Notes: a model not told the origin generated them from the letters alone. Shown: positions 15,850 through 23,944, numbered from the stretch's first letter. The stretch: DNA of 38,711 nucleotides from Moorella mulderi DSM 14980 (GCF_001594015.1 NZ_LTBC01000019.1:1-38711), one strand, 5' to 3'. Numbers and translations are program-made.

Positions 15850-16190
15850 AAAATCACTGCTCCAGTTGTTTTTTCAGCGCGTTTATCTCTTCCGGGGCAA
15901 GCCCAGTCGACCACGTAAAGCAGCAGCCGGAAAGGTATCAGGTAATCTACCGTTGACTGCAGCTCCAGCAGGACGTAAAAGATGACGTTTTATCCTTCGT
16001 TTTAAGCCGGTAAACGATATCGGCTTCTTTCTCGCTGAAATCCTGGAGGACGTAGGATTTGTTCACCAGGATAAGGTCGTTTGCGTCAATGGCCTCCACC
16101 CATTCTTCCCGGACGAAGGTCTTCAGCAGCTCCAGGAATACCCTTTTGTCGGCCAGGAGCTGCCGGTAACCCTTGTCGTAAGCCGCAGGC
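15850..16190 (-). pseudogene. Decayed Rpn-family (PD-(D/E)XK) nuclease/transposase
   Basis: Read on the minus strand, the first part gives YDKGYRQLLADKRVFLELL, then FVREEWVEAIDANDLILV and SYVLQDFSEKEADIVYRLKT, the N-terminus of the Rpn/YhgA family. After a frameshift the reading goes on as VIFYVLLELQSTVDY and LIPFRLLLYVVD. It then jumps to LAPEEINALKKQLEQ and a stop, which is the extreme C-terminus of the same family. The middle and C-terminal domains (over 150 residues) are missing and at least one frameshift is present, so the gene is dead. A second remnant of the family lies at 31340-31700. Confidence 0.7.
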
Positions 16191-16457
16191 CTGCCTTTCC
16201 GGCCGGACCTTCTCCACAGCCTTGACTAGGGCCTCTTTACCGGCCAGCCAGATAAAATCTTCAGCCCGTAGTTGGGGTGGTACCCGGCGGGCGCTGGTCA
16301 GATAAATATCCAGGTCCGCCAGGCAGGCCGGTTTGTTTTCCTCACGGTCCAGGATCAGGGCATAGTAGCGGCAGCCCTGGCAGGTGGCCGTGGCCCGACC
16401 TTTGAGCCCCGGCAGCATCAACCGGTGGCCTTCATACAAAGCGTTAGCCCCGCGCAT
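16190..16457 (-). pseudogene. Unrecognised protein downstream of dinB, fused to Rpn debris
   Basis: The minus-strand frame begins with an ATG that overlaps the end of the polymerase gene and gives about 90 residues, including a Cys pair in TCQGCRYYALI and the block LADLDIYLTSARRVPPQL, then DFIWLAGKEALVKAVEKV. It then runs into Rpn-derived sequence in the wrong frame. Part of this block (LAGKEALVKAVEKV) recurs at about 31650-31700 next to the other Rpn remnant. It might be a small zinc-binding protein made together with the polymerase that has lost its proper end. No family was recognised. Confidence 0.4.
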
Positions 16458-17643
16458 AGAGGACACCTGCCCCCGTCAGGGATACTGCCCGGTAGATAAC
16501 CCTTTCCCCATAGCGATTTTTCAACCGGTCGCAGGCCCGGTCCAGCCGGGCCTGTTTTTCCACCCGGCCGAAAAGGTCTTCCTGGCGTGCCGCTGACGGC
16601 ACCAGGCCGGCCAGGCTCATCCCCACCAGCCGCACCGGCCGCCCGGACGGCCAGTGGCGGCGAAGAAGCTGCCGGGCCGCCACGTAAATATCGGCAGCCG
16701 TATCGGTGTAATGGGGCAGGGTGTAAGAACGTCCCAGCCAGTTAAACTCGGCGTCTTTAAGGCTGATGCTCACCGTGCGGCCCAGGTAATTTCCCATACG
16801 CGCCCGCCGGGCCACCAGTTCGGAAAGCTCCAGTAAAATTACTTCAATCTCCTCATAACTATAGTAGTCCCGTGGCAGGGTGATCTGGTGGCCGACGGAT
16901 TTAACTCTATCCAGAGAGTGCGGGTCCACCGGGCTGTAGTCGATACCATTAGCGCATTGGTGTAAAATCTGCCCCACCACGCCGAAGCGCCTGACCAGTG
17001 CCTCGACAGGAAAGCGGGCTAGATCGCCTATGGTATAAATACCCAGTTTGGCCAGGTGAGCCTCCATCCGGGGCCCGACACCGAAAAGCTCCTTCACCGG
17101 CAGGGGCCACATCTTTTTAGGGACATCCGAGTAGTCGAGGACCGTCAGGCCGTCGGGCTTCTGCATCTCGGCCGCCATTTTGGCCAATAGCTTGGTAGGC
17201 CCCAGGCCGACACTGGTGGTAATGCCGACCTCGGTTTTAATCCTTTTTTTAAGCCGTCGAGCGATTGTTAAAGGTGAGCCGAAAAGATTTTCACAACCTC
17301 TAACGTCCAGCCAGGCTTCGTCGATGGAGAAGGGCTCCACCAGGGGAGTAAAGTCCCGCATGATGCGTAAAATGCGGGTGGAAAACTCGATGTACAGGTC
17401 ATGGCGGGGAGGGATGAAAATACCATCCGGGCAAAGGCTCTTTGCCTCCCGGACGGTCATCCCGGTTTTAATACCGTAACCCCTTTTGGCTTCATAGCTG
17501 GCCGCCAGGACAATGCCGTGGCGGGTGCTTTCCCGGCCAGCGACGATGACCGGGCGCCCGCGTAAAGCTGGATCCAGGGCTTGGTGGACGGAAGCGAAAA
17601 AGCTGTTAGCGTCGCAGAGAAGAATAGTGCAAGAGGGAGACAT
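16444..17643 (-). CDS. dinB: Y-family DNA polymerase IV
   Basis: This is a complete 399-residue translesion polymerase of the DinB/Pol IV group. The first catalytic Asp is in LLCDANSFFASV and the second acidic pair in PFSIDEAWLDV; YEAKRGYGIKTGM follows the usual finger pattern. The helix-hairpin-helix thumb is seen in ELFGVGPRMEAHLAKLGIYTIGDLA, and the little-finger region holds GRTVSISLKDAEF. It copies past damaged bases with low fidelity. The ATG at 17643 gives the usual N-terminus. No LexA box was recognised upstream. The following reading frame overlaps its stop codon. Confidence 0.93.
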   Translation of the reverse strand: MSPSCTILLCDANSFFASVHQALDPALRGRPVIVAGRESTRHGIVLAASYEAKRGYGIKTGMTVREAKSLCPDGIFIPPRHDLYIEFSTRILRIMRDFTPLVEPFSIDEAWLDVRGCENLFGSPLTIARRLKKRIKTEVGITTSVGLGPTKLLAKMAAEMQKPDGLTVLDYSDVPKKMWPLPVKELFGVGPRMEAHLAKLGIYTIGDLARFPVEALVRRFGVVGQILHQCANGIDYSPVDPHSLDRVKSVGHQITLPRDYYSYEEIEVILLELSELVARRARMGNYLGRTVSISLKDAEFNWLGRSYTLPHYTDTAADIYVAARQLLRRHWPSGRPVRLVGMSLAGLVPSAARQEDLFGRVEKQARLDRACDRLKNRYGERVIYRAVSLTGAGVLYARG

Positions 17644-17864
17644 TTATTCTCACCGCTGGAACAAATGTTTGGGTATATTATAACTCCGGCGGCGGGGAGG
17701 AAGCAAGAGGGGAAAGTAAATAATCTTTTTGGTAAAGATAGCAGGATTTCCCGCAGAGAAAAAGAAATAATAAATCAATCAAAAGGTGATAGAAAGAAAA
17801 TAATGGTCACTCAATCAAAGGGCGAGAGTTTTGGTAAAATCGACTTTGTAGGAAGGTGTGCGGT

Positions 17865-18722
17865 ATGATCAATCTAGGGATTGTTGGGGCGGGCAAAGGT
17901 GGTACAGCAATTTTCAAAGCAACATATGGATTGCCGGAAGTGTGTATTACTGGGATTGCTGATATAGACGAAAACGCACCGGGAATTAAGCTGGCTAAAG
18001 AAAAAGGAATCAAAACTTTTTACGATTGTATAGAGCTGCTGCAAGACCCGCATTTAGATTTAGTGATCGAAGCGACGGGAAATCCTAAAGTTCAGGAGAA
18101 ATTGTACGCTTATAAACAAGAGCAAACAGTGATCATTGATGCCCATGCCGCCCGATTGATGATGACTATCGTCAATGCTAAGGAAGATATGGTAAAAAAA
18201 CTACATGCCCAAGCACAGGAATTAGCTGCTACGGCGGAGGAATTGAGCAGTATTCTCAAAGAAATCGGAGGGGCAGCCAAAGAGCTTGCCGCCGGGGCTA
18301 AGGAGCTTACTACCCGAGGAAACAGCTTAAACGAATCTGCAAGCAGTGCTAGTAGTCATGTCCAAAATATAGGCGACGTTCTTAGCTTTATCAAAAAAGT
18401 AGCCACTCAGACCAACCTTTTAGGTCTGAACGCGGCTATTGAAGCAGCTAGAGCAGGAGAACAGGGGCGCGGCTTCGCTGTTGTCGCCGGAGAAGTTCGT
18501 AAATTAGCTGAGGACAGTGCACGAGCTGTTGAACAGATCAGCAAGATTTTGCAAAACATCGAGGAATCGGTAGGGGAGATCAGCGAGGAAATAGTGGTAA
18601 CCACCCGGGTTACTGAACGCCAGGCGGGCGCAACTCAGCAGATTGTGAAACGAATCGAGCAATTGGAACAGGCGGTGGAAAATCTCAGGAAAGTAGCAAG
18701 GCAGTTGGCAACCCTGAGCTGA
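17865..18722 (+). CDS. Soluble chemoreceptor with N-terminal NAD-binding Rossmann domain
   Basis: This 285-residue protein joins two modules. Residues 1 to about 110 form a Rossmann fold like the NAD-binding part of dihydrodipicolinate reductase or homoserine dehydrogenase: [15 protein letters not shown] (Gly-rich loop), then [13 protein letters not shown], and [18 protein letters not shown] linker helix follows, then a short MCP signalling domain whose hairpin tip is fully conserved ([33 protein letters not shown]). There is no membrane segment, so it should be cytoplasmic and could sense nucleotide state or a small metabolite through the Rossmann part. GGAAGG lies 8 nt before the ATG, and a GTG at 17856 is a less likely start. 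It has no chemotaxis neighbours. The fold assignment of the first half is by motif only. Confidence 0.8.
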   Translation: MINLGIVGAGKGGTAIFKATYGLPEVCITGIADIDENAPGIKLAKEKGIKTFYDCIELLQDPHLDLVIEATGNPKVQEKLYAYKQEQTVIIDAHAARLMMTIVNAKEDMVKKLHAQAQELAATAEELSSILKEIGGAAKELAAGAKELTTRGNSLNESASSASSHVQNIGDVLSFIKKVATQTNLLGLNAAIEAARAGEQGRGFAVVAGEVRKLAEDSARAVEQISKILQNIEESVGEISEEIVVTTRVTERQAGATQQIVKRIEQLEQAVENLRKVARQLATLS

Positions 18723-18921
18723 CGGGAATGGTAGACAAGGAAGGCTTTGCTTCTGCTCAGGGATACCAAAACCAACTTCTCACGATTGGTAGGAAGATTT
18801 TATCATAGTAGGCCCTGGCATATAACCTGTGTCCTGGTAAGGAGAAATTCCCAGAACTACCGGCAGGAATCTGCCCTCTTACAGCGAATACTATTTATAA
18901 AGAACATATGCAGGTATCTTT

Positions 18922-19036
18922 TATCCTCCGAGCCATCCTGGCCTAAAGGAGCAACCCATGGCAGGCTGGCCTGGACCGCTGGTCCACGGGGTATACCGGG
19001 AAACGGGTATGCCTTCCAGGTATTGAAAAGGAGGGG
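18922..19036 (+). promoter_or_regulatory. Moco/tungsten-cofactor type riboswitch
   Basis: This leader RNA begins with CCTCC, which pairs with GGAGG at the end of the element (closing stem), and contains CGAGCCATCCTGGC, AAAGGAGCAACC, a hairpin TGGACC/GGTCCA, and a stem ATACC/GGTAT. The final part GCCTTCCAGGTATTGAAAAGG fits the conserved 3' domain of the Moco RNA motif (GCCTCCCGTAT...GAAAGG). The next genes encode a DUF364 protein and a molybdate/tungstate transporter, a typical target. A terminator at 19072-19106 follows, so regulation by early termination is likely. A 108-codon frame lying over this element is rejected as a gene. Confidence 0.72.
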
Positions 19037-19071
19037 GTTAGCTATAAGAGAGAGCAATGGCTTTTTCCTTT

Positions 19072-19106
19072 AAACCCCGCTCCGCCGTGGAGACGGGGTT
19101 TTTAAT
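19072..19106 (+). terminator. Terminator behind Moco-type riboswitch (expression platform)
   Basis: AAACCCCG (19072-19079) pairs with CGGGGTTT (19094-19101), followed by TTAATTTG. It lies between the aptamer and the first gene it would control, so it probably acts as the switchable terminator. Confidence 0.75.
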
Positions 19107-19142
19107 TTGTTGCTGATTAGCCAGGAAAGGGGATAGCTTTAG

Positions 19143-19871
19143 ATGCAATTCATAGAAGGTATACGAGAAAAATTTATCCAACTGGTAGAAGACAGGCACC
19201 TGAGCGGTGAGGAAGAAATTCAGGTGGTCAGCGCCCGGCCCCTCACGTCTGAAGAAGCCATCGGCCGGCCGGAACGCCAGGACTTCCCTCTCTTGAAAGG
19301 TAAAGAAGTGATGCTCCAGGCCACTTTTGCCGGCGCGGTGGGGCAGGCGTATACCGATATGCCGGGGAATTACCAGGGCACCCTGAAGGAAGTCCTGGCC
19401 CTGCCGTTACGTAACAACTACGAGCGGGCCATATTTATAGCCACCTTGAATGCCGTTATGCGGCACCTAAAGCTGGTAGATAAGACCATCCACTGCCGCG
19501 ATCAAGAACCGGGTCTGTGCGCCGCCCGCCTGGTAGAATACGTCCGGGAGCGTTTCGGCAACCCCCGGATTGCCTTTATCGGCCTGCAGCCGGCCATGGT
19601 GGCCAGCCTGGCCAGTAATTTCCCGATCCGGGTAACCGACCTGGACCCGGATAATGTCGGGCAGCGCAAAGGCGGGGTTATGATAGAAGACGCCCAGCAT
19701 ACAGAAGAAATTATCGACTGGAGTGATCTGGTTTTGGCTACCGGTACGACGGCGGTAAATGACACCCTGGCAGCGATAGTGGGCCGGAAACCGGTTGTCT
19801 TTTACGGGGTAACCATCAGCGGCATTGCCCGCCTGGCCGGCTACGAGCAGTATTGTTCTTTTGGGCACTGA
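19143..19871 (+). CDS. DUF364-family protein (putative heavy-metal chelation), tungstate/molybdate operon
   Basis: This 242-residue soluble protein matches the DUF4213/DUF364 type of Rossmann-like proteins. The N-terminal part carries an enolase-like small domain, and the C-terminal part holds IAFIGLQPAMVASL, VTDLDPDNVG, WSDLVLATGTTAVNDTL and VVFYGVTISG, the usual order for DUF364. Its function is unproven; the family is linked by context to metal or cofactor handling. GAAAGGGG precedes the ATG. It is the first gene behind the Moco-type riboswitch and is followed by the ABC transporter genes, so it probably takes part in molybdenum or tungsten use. A paralogue lies at 37279-38016. Confidence 0.78.
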   Translation: MQFIEGIREKFIQLVEDRHLSGEEEIQVVSARPLTSEEAIGRPERQDFPLLKGKEVMLQATFAGAVGQAYTDMPGNYQGTLKEVLALPLRNNYERAIFIATLNAVMRHLKLVDKTIHCRDQEPGLCAARLVEYVRERFGNPRIAFIGLQPAMVASLASNFPIRVTDLDPDNVGQRKGGVMIEDAQHTEEIIDWSDLVLATGTTAVNDTLAAIVGRKPVVFYGVTISGIARLAGYEQYCSFGH

Positions 19872-19896
19872 TTGTTGAAATGTGGGAGGAAATACA

Positions 19897-20709
19897 GTGA
19901 GGCTTGCAAAATCCGTCACGTTATTATTGGGCTTACTATTATTTGGGTTGCTGGTGCTTGCCGGCTGCGGTAAAAGCCAGGGCCAGGCGGAAGGAAATAA
20001 TAAGGCGGACAACGCGGCTGGACGCTCCCTTTTAGTCTATAGCGGCGCCGGCCTCAAAAAACCGGTCGAGGAAATCGGTGCCGCTTTTCAAGCCAAAGCC
20101 GGGATAAAGGTTACCTATACCTTTGGCGGCGCGGCCCAGCTCAACAACCAGATCCTGTTAACCGGGCAGGGAGACGTCTACCTGCCGGGGGATATAGCGG
20201 AATTAAAGCTTGTTAAAGAAAAAAACCTGGTAGCATGGGAAAAGAATGTTGTTTATCACATCCCGGTGCTGGCTGTTCCAAAGGGTAATCCTGCCGGCAT
20301 CCACAAATTAGCCGATCTGGGGCGGCCGGGAGTGAAAGTAGCCCTGGGTGATCCCCAGGCAAATCCTATCGGCAAGCTGGCCGACCAGCTCCTGCAAAAG
20401 CACGGCCTTCTGGAGGCAGTCAATAAAAATGTGGTGGTCAGGACGCCGACGGCAAACGAGCTGGTGGTATATTTAAGCACCAAACAGGCCGACGCCGCTA
20501 TAATTTGGGAGGAAAATTACCAGGGGGCAAAAGAAAAGATCGATCTGCTCCCTGTACCCGAACTAAAGGATTACGTCAAAACAGTACCTGTGGCAGTGCT
20601 GAATTGTTCTAAAGAAAAAGAGATGGCCCAACAGCTGGCTGAATTTTTCTCTTCGCCGGCAGCCTACCAGATCTGGCAAAAATGGGGTTACAAGCCGGTT
20701 AAGCCTTAA
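19897..20709 (+). CDS. modA: Molybdate/tungstate ABC transporter substrate-binding lipoprotein
   Basis: This 270-residue lipoprotein has a signal segment ending in the lipobox LVLAGC. The mature part shows the ModA pattern: LLVYSGAGLKKPVEEIG, then FGGAAQLNNQIL (oxyanion loop Ser/Ala positions), GDVYLPGDIAEL and later KQADAAIIWEE. It captures molybdate or tungstate and delivers it to the permease encoded next. GGGAGGA ends 6 nt before the GTG at 19897, which is preferred over the GTG at 19882. Molybdate and tungstate binders cannot be told apart by eye, but the riboswitch and the type of organism point to a Mo/W cofactor supply. Confidence 0.85.
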   Translation: MRLAKSVTLLLGLLLFGLLVLAGCGKSQGQAEGNNKADNAAGRSLLVYSGAGLKKPVEEIGAAFQAKAGIKVTYTFGGAAQLNNQILLTGQGDVYLPGDIAELKLVKEKNLVAWEKNVVYHIPVLAVPKGNPAGIHKLADLGRPGVKVALGDPQANPIGKLADQLLQKHGLLEAVNKNVVVRTPTANELVVYLSTKQADAAIIWEENYQGAKEKIDLLPVPELKDYVKTVPVAVLNCSKEKEMAQQLAEFFSSPAAYQIWQKWGYKPVKP

Positions 20710-20728
20710 GGTTGCAGGGGGGAAAACC

Positions 20729-21526
20729 TTGGGGGCAAAACTTTTTAAAACGGTTAACGTGCTGATAACTTCCCTGGTACTGCTATTTATTTTAGCTGCC
20801 GTTAGTACCGTGCTGGTAAGGGGTATTCCTTACATTCCTGCCTCTCTGAAGGCGCCCGAACTGGTCTTCGCCATCAGGCTCAGCCTGATAACATCTATAG
20901 TTTCAACAACCGCCTGCCTGCTGGTAGCTATACCGGTGTCCTATACCCTGGCCCGCTACAACCTGACGGGCCGGCGTATAGCAGCCAATCTTCTCAGAAT
21001 CCCTTTAACCCTGCCGCCCGTTGTTTCCGGCGTTTGCCTGCTCCTGCTTTTTGGCACTACGACCTTTGGCGAAATCCTAGCCAGGATGGGTTTACGTTTT
21101 GTGTTTACCGTACCCGGGATCATCCTGGCCCAATTTTTCGTCAATCTTCCTGCCTTGATTACCGTCCTGAAGGCTGCTATCGAGGCCGTGGATATCCGCC
21201 TGGAATATGTGGCCCGGACCCTGGGCTGTACCCCGTCCCGGGCTTTTCTAAAGGTTACTTTACCATTAATACGAAATAATATCCTCGCAGGGCTGGTTCT
21301 CACCTGGGGTAAGGCCCTGGGGGAATTTGGTGCGGTGCTTATGCTGGCCGGCGCCACCAGGTTTAAAACGGAAACCTTGCCCATATCCCTTTATTTAAAT
21401 ATGGCTACAGGCGACATGGAGGACCTGATGGCTTCGGCTGCCATCCTGATCCTGATCGCCGTGATTTCCCTGGCCGTTTTTGAACGGGCAGGAGTAAAGC
21501 TGTACGAGCGGGTGCCGGGCCTGTGA
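20729..21526 (+). CDS. modB: Molybdate/tungstate ABC transporter permease
   Basis: This 265-residue inner-membrane permease has about six hydrophobic segments. It contains the EAA loop that docks onto the ATPase (VARTLGCTPSRAFLKVTLPLI) and the family pattern LTLPPVVSGVCLLLLFG and GKALGEFGAVLMLAG. It starts with TTG behind a strong AGGGGGGAAAA site. Its stop overlaps the next gene's GTG by 4 bp (GTGA), which shows coupling with the ATPase gene. It forms the membrane channel for the oxyanion bound by the upstream lipoprotein. Confidence 0.9.
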   Translation: MGAKLFKTVNVLITSLVLLFILAAVSTVLVRGIPYIPASLKAPELVFAIRLSLITSIVSTTACLLVAIPVSYTLARYNLTGRRIAANLLRIPLTLPPVVSGVCLLLLFGTTTFGEILARMGLRFVFTVPGIILAQFFVNLPALITVLKAAIEAVDIRLEYVARTLGCTPSRAFLKVTLPLIRNNILAGLVLTWGKALGEFGAVLMLAGATRFKTETLPISLYLNMATGDMEDLMASAAILILIAVISLAVFERAGVKLYERVPGL

Positions 21527-22590
21527 AAGAACGATTGCCCGTGCGCTCGCTGCGGCTATTCCGGATAACTAAAAAGATAGGCGAGTTTCAACTCCGGGAT
21601 ATATCTCTGGAAGTCTTTCCGGGAGAATACTTCGTTATCCTGGGGCCGACGGGTGCAGGCAAAACAGTCCTCTTAGAGGTTATTGCCGGTATGCATGCGC
21701 CAGATGCCGGTGAAATATGGCTGGGGGAAGAAAATATTACCGCCTGGCCGCCGGAAAAAAGGCGCTTCGGTTTTGTTTACCAAGATTATGCCTTATTCCC
21801 CCATTTAAACGTCAGGGAAAACATTGTCTTCGGGCTTAAAAACAAGAAATTGCCTCCTGACGAGATAAAAAGGGAATTAGAAGCCGTGGTGTCCCTGCTT
21901 GGTGTCGCCCACCTTCTCAGGCGTCTTCCATATACTTTAAGCGGCGGCGAACAGCAGCGGGTGGCCGTGGCCCGCGCTTTAATAATGAAGCCCCGGGTCC
22001 TTTTACTGGATGAACCCCTGTCGGCCCTGGACCCCTGTACAAAAGAGATGCTCCAGCAGGAGCTAAAGCGCCTGCACCAGCTTACTGGCACCCTCATTAT
22101 TCATGTAACCCACGATTTTGAAGAAGCCTTATATCTGGGTGAGCGCATTGGGGTTATAATGGGGGGAAAATTGCTCCAGGTGGGCTCACCGGAGGAAATC
22201 TTTACCCGGCCGCGGACGGCAGCGGTAGCCCGCTTTGTCGGGGCGGAAAATATTTATTACAGCGATATTATCCTGCGCGGCGGCCGGAAATACGTCTCCC
22301 TGGGAGAGGCGCTGCTGCAGGTAGAGACGGATTTAACCGGCCGGGCGGGTTTTTCCGTCAGGCCGGAACAAATCCTGGTGAGCAGTTTGCCGCAGCCCGG
22401 GAACTGCCTACGGGGAAAGGTGCTCGCGGTTTACCCACGGCGCTTACTGACCAGGGTAATAATCGATGCCGGCGAAAGGCTTGTCGCGCTGGTTGTTGCC
22501 AGGGAAGATAAAGGTTGTTCCCTGGCGCCGGGCAGCACAGTTTACTGCACTATCCCGCCGGCCGCCATTAATGTTTTCCCGCATTATTGA
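21523..22590 (+). CDS. modC: Molybdate/tungstate ABC transporter ATPase with TOBE-like C-terminus
   Basis: This 355-residue ATPase drives the ModAB-type importer. Walker A is LGPTGAGKTVLLE, the signature LSGGEQQRVAVARAL, Walker B VLLLDEPLSALD, and the switch His is in HVTHDFEEAL. The Q-loop is FVYQDYALFPH. After about residue 235 a regulatory C-terminal part follows (VGAENIYY, then FSVRPEQILVS), a TOBE-like domain that may bind the oxyanion and shut off transport. The GTG start overlaps the permease gene. It is the last gene of the riboswitch-controlled operon. Confidence 0.9.
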   Translation: MKERLPVRSLRLFRITKKIGEFQLRDISLEVFPGEYFVILGPTGAGKTVLLEVIAGMHAPDAGEIWLGEENITAWPPEKRRFGFVYQDYALFPHLNVRENIVFGLKNKKLPPDEIKRELEAVVSLLGVAHLLRRLPYTLSGGEQQRVAVARALIMKPRVLLLDEPLSALDPCTKEMLQQELKRLHQLTGTLIIHVTHDFEEALYLGERIGVIMGGKLLQVGSPEEIFTRPRTAAVARFVGAENIYYSDIILRGGRKYVSLGEALLQVETDLTGRAGFSVRPEQILVSSLPQPGNCLRGKVLAVYPRRLLTRVIIDAGERLVALVVAREDKGCSLAPGSTVYCTIPPAAINVFPHY

Positions 22591-22636
22591 CATGTAAGTA
22601 TTTGCATACTAGAATACTTATATGAGGTGATTAAAC

Positions 22637-22879
22637 ATGCGCACTACCATTGAAATCAGCAATGAAACCCGGGCTAAACTTATGGCCCTGGCGGCCAGGC
22701 GAGGATTACGGGGTTATTCAGAAATAGTAAATGAAGCCCTTGAGGAATATTTAGCAAAGGCGGAGAACCGGGAAAAAGAGATTAACGAGATTCTAAGACT
22801 TGCCGGTAGTTTAAGCGAAGAAGAAGGCCAAAAATATGCAGCCAGGGTGAAGGAGTTCTGGTCGCGGTGGGAGTCGTAA
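22637..22879 (+). CDS. Ribbon-helix-helix antitoxin (VapB-like)
   Basis: This 80-residue protein starts with the short beta-strand and two helices of a ribbon-helix-helix DNA-binding domain: MRTTIEISNETRAKLMALAARRGL, then SEIVNEALEEYL. The remaining helix is rich in charged residues and likely binds and blocks the toxin. Its end overlaps the toxin gene by 13 bp, the usual antitoxin-toxin order. GAGGTG precedes the ATG. It probably represses its own promoter; an AT-rich inverted stretch at 22597-22622 (AGTATTTGCATACTAGAATACTT) is a plausible operator. Confidence 0.85.
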   Translation: MRTTIEISNETRAKLMALAARRGLRGYSEIVNEALEEYLAKAENREKEINEILRLAGSLSEEEGQKYAARVKEFWSRWES

Positions 22880-23277
22880 CCGATACTTCGATAATTATTG
22901 GCTTTTTGAAGGGGCACCAGCCGGAAGTTGATTATGTCGAGCATGATTTAAGAAATGGTACGCTTACCATAACAGCTATAACAGTTTTTGAACTCCAGGT
23001 AGGTCTTGCTGCCAACAGTAAAAGGGAAAAGCTGTTGGCTAAATTTTTTCAGCAGGTTACCATCTTGCCCTTTGATGGCCAGGCAGCCCTGGCGGCGGCT
23101 GTAATCGAAAATAGATTGCGGTCTGGCGGGGAGGTAATTGGGGTGCCTGATACCCTCATTGCCGGCATCTGTCTGGCGCGCAACCTGCCCCTGTTTACAT
23201 TAAATGTAGAACATTTCAAACGGGTACCCGGGCTAGAAGTGCTTACCCCCGCCTCCCTCTCGTCGTCGCAGGTGTAG
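22867..23277 (+). CDS. vapC: PIN-domain ribonuclease toxin (VapC-like)
   Basis: This complete PIN-domain protein of about 136 residues is expected to cleave RNA. The four acidic catalytic residues are placed as in VapC: Asp in VVTDTSIIIGFL, Glu in TVFELQVGL, Asp in GVPDTLIAGICL, and the late LFTLNVEHFKRVPGL region. It begins with GTG, overlapping the antitoxin end, and is coupled to it. It is unlike the broken PIN gene 100 bp downstream, which belongs to a different AbrB-type pair. Confidence 0.88.
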   Translation: MGVVTDTSIIIGFLKGHQPEVDYVEHDLRNGTLTITAITVFELQVGLAANSKREKLLAKFFQQVTILPFDGQAALAAAVIENRLRSGGEVIGVPDTLIAGICLARNLPLFTLNVEHFKRVPGLEVLTPASLSSSQV

Positions 23278-23319
23278 CTCGAAAACAGAAGATCTCTGGA
23301 AGGGTCTTCTCCGGCGATT

Positions 23320-23370
23320 AGTCTTTAATCATTACCACCAGGGAAGGGCCGCTGGTGCTCTTAGGCTGCG
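23320..23370 (+). pseudogene. 51-bp remnant of MBL-fold hydrolase gene
   Basis: These 51 bases match 35794-35844, inside the metallo-beta-lactamase-fold gene, with four mismatches. The segment corresponds to the protein region SLIITTREGPLVLLGC. Sequence on either side does not match, so this is a small leftover of a duplicate or rearranged copy. Confidence 0.65.
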
Positions 23371-23373
23371 GTT

Positions 23374-23667
23374 TTAATAAGGACAGTCAACAATAATTCC
23401 AGGGATAAAATCAAAATGCTTTTTATTCTTTGTGGCGAGAACAGCGTCCAGATGTAATGCTGTTGCCGCTATCCCATTTAAGCCATCGAACAGCCGTGCA
23501 ATTTTTTCTTGCTGTTCAGCCGTAATATGCGGCGCGGCATATAATTCCATAACGGTTATGGAACTGATCCATCGTTCCATGTCCTGGCATCTGGAAAGAT
23601 AATCGGTAGCAGGCCTGAAACCGCGCAGGTGATCAATGCAAATATTCGTATCAAATATTACCCTCAC
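23374..23667 (-). pseudogene. PIN-domain toxin (VapC-like) with internal deletion
   Basis: The 97-codon minus-strand frame starts as a normal VapC (VIFDTNICIDHLRGF, then ITVMELYAA) and ends as one (ALHLDAVLATKNKKHFDFIPG). The middle is shortened: after EKIARLFDGL it passes directly into GIAATAL, so the segment with the third catalytic acid (usually PDAxIAATA) is missing. Intact members have about 130 residues. The reading frame is still open, but the active site is incomplete. The GTG start overlaps the stop of the frameshifted AbrB-like gene upstream. Confidence 0.7.
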
Positions 23668-23928
23668 AGGGTTTCCTCCAATCTTTTTTGGGCAGCTAAA
23701 CGGAGTTCCTCGACATACTTTGAGTCTACATGCGGCCAGATTCCTGCTGTTTCTTCAAGTATCTGCTGCCAATCTTCTTTTTTGGATTTATTAAGTGGTT
23801 CAATTACAACTTTATCGCCCACCAGGTTAACAATTAAAATATCACCTTTTTTTATACATGCTTTTTTTTCTTAATTTGGCAGGTAACACAATCTGGCCTT
23901 TGCTGGATACTTTTATCATACCCTGCAA
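23664..23928 (-). pseudogene. AbrB-like antitoxin with frameshift in an A8 tract
   Basis: On the minus strand, a TTG or the ATG at 23919 opens MIKVSSKGQIVLPAKLRKK, the N-terminal swapped-hairpin DNA-binding motif of AbrB/VapB antitoxins. The frame then breaks at eight A residues (T8 at 23862-23869 on the plus strand). With seven, the reading would go on as IKKGDILIVNLVGDKVVIE and end at a TGA that overlaps the start of the toxin gene. GGAGGTG lies 8 nt before the TTG. It is either a pseudogene, a sequencing length error, or a slippage site. Confidence 0.65.
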
Positions 23929-23944
23929 TTTTACTACACCTCCA

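Noticed and set aside
17773-17840. Imperfect direct repeats (TCAATCAAA..GGYGA, TTTTGGTAAA) before the Rossmann chemoreceptor gene
   Set aside because: Only two copies each, short and imperfect; too weak to call operators or a CRISPR-like array.
18747-19073. 108-codon open frame between the Rossmann chemoreceptor and the DUF364 gene
   Set aside because: It lies over the Moco-type riboswitch, has no ribosome site, and its translation lacks protein-like composition.
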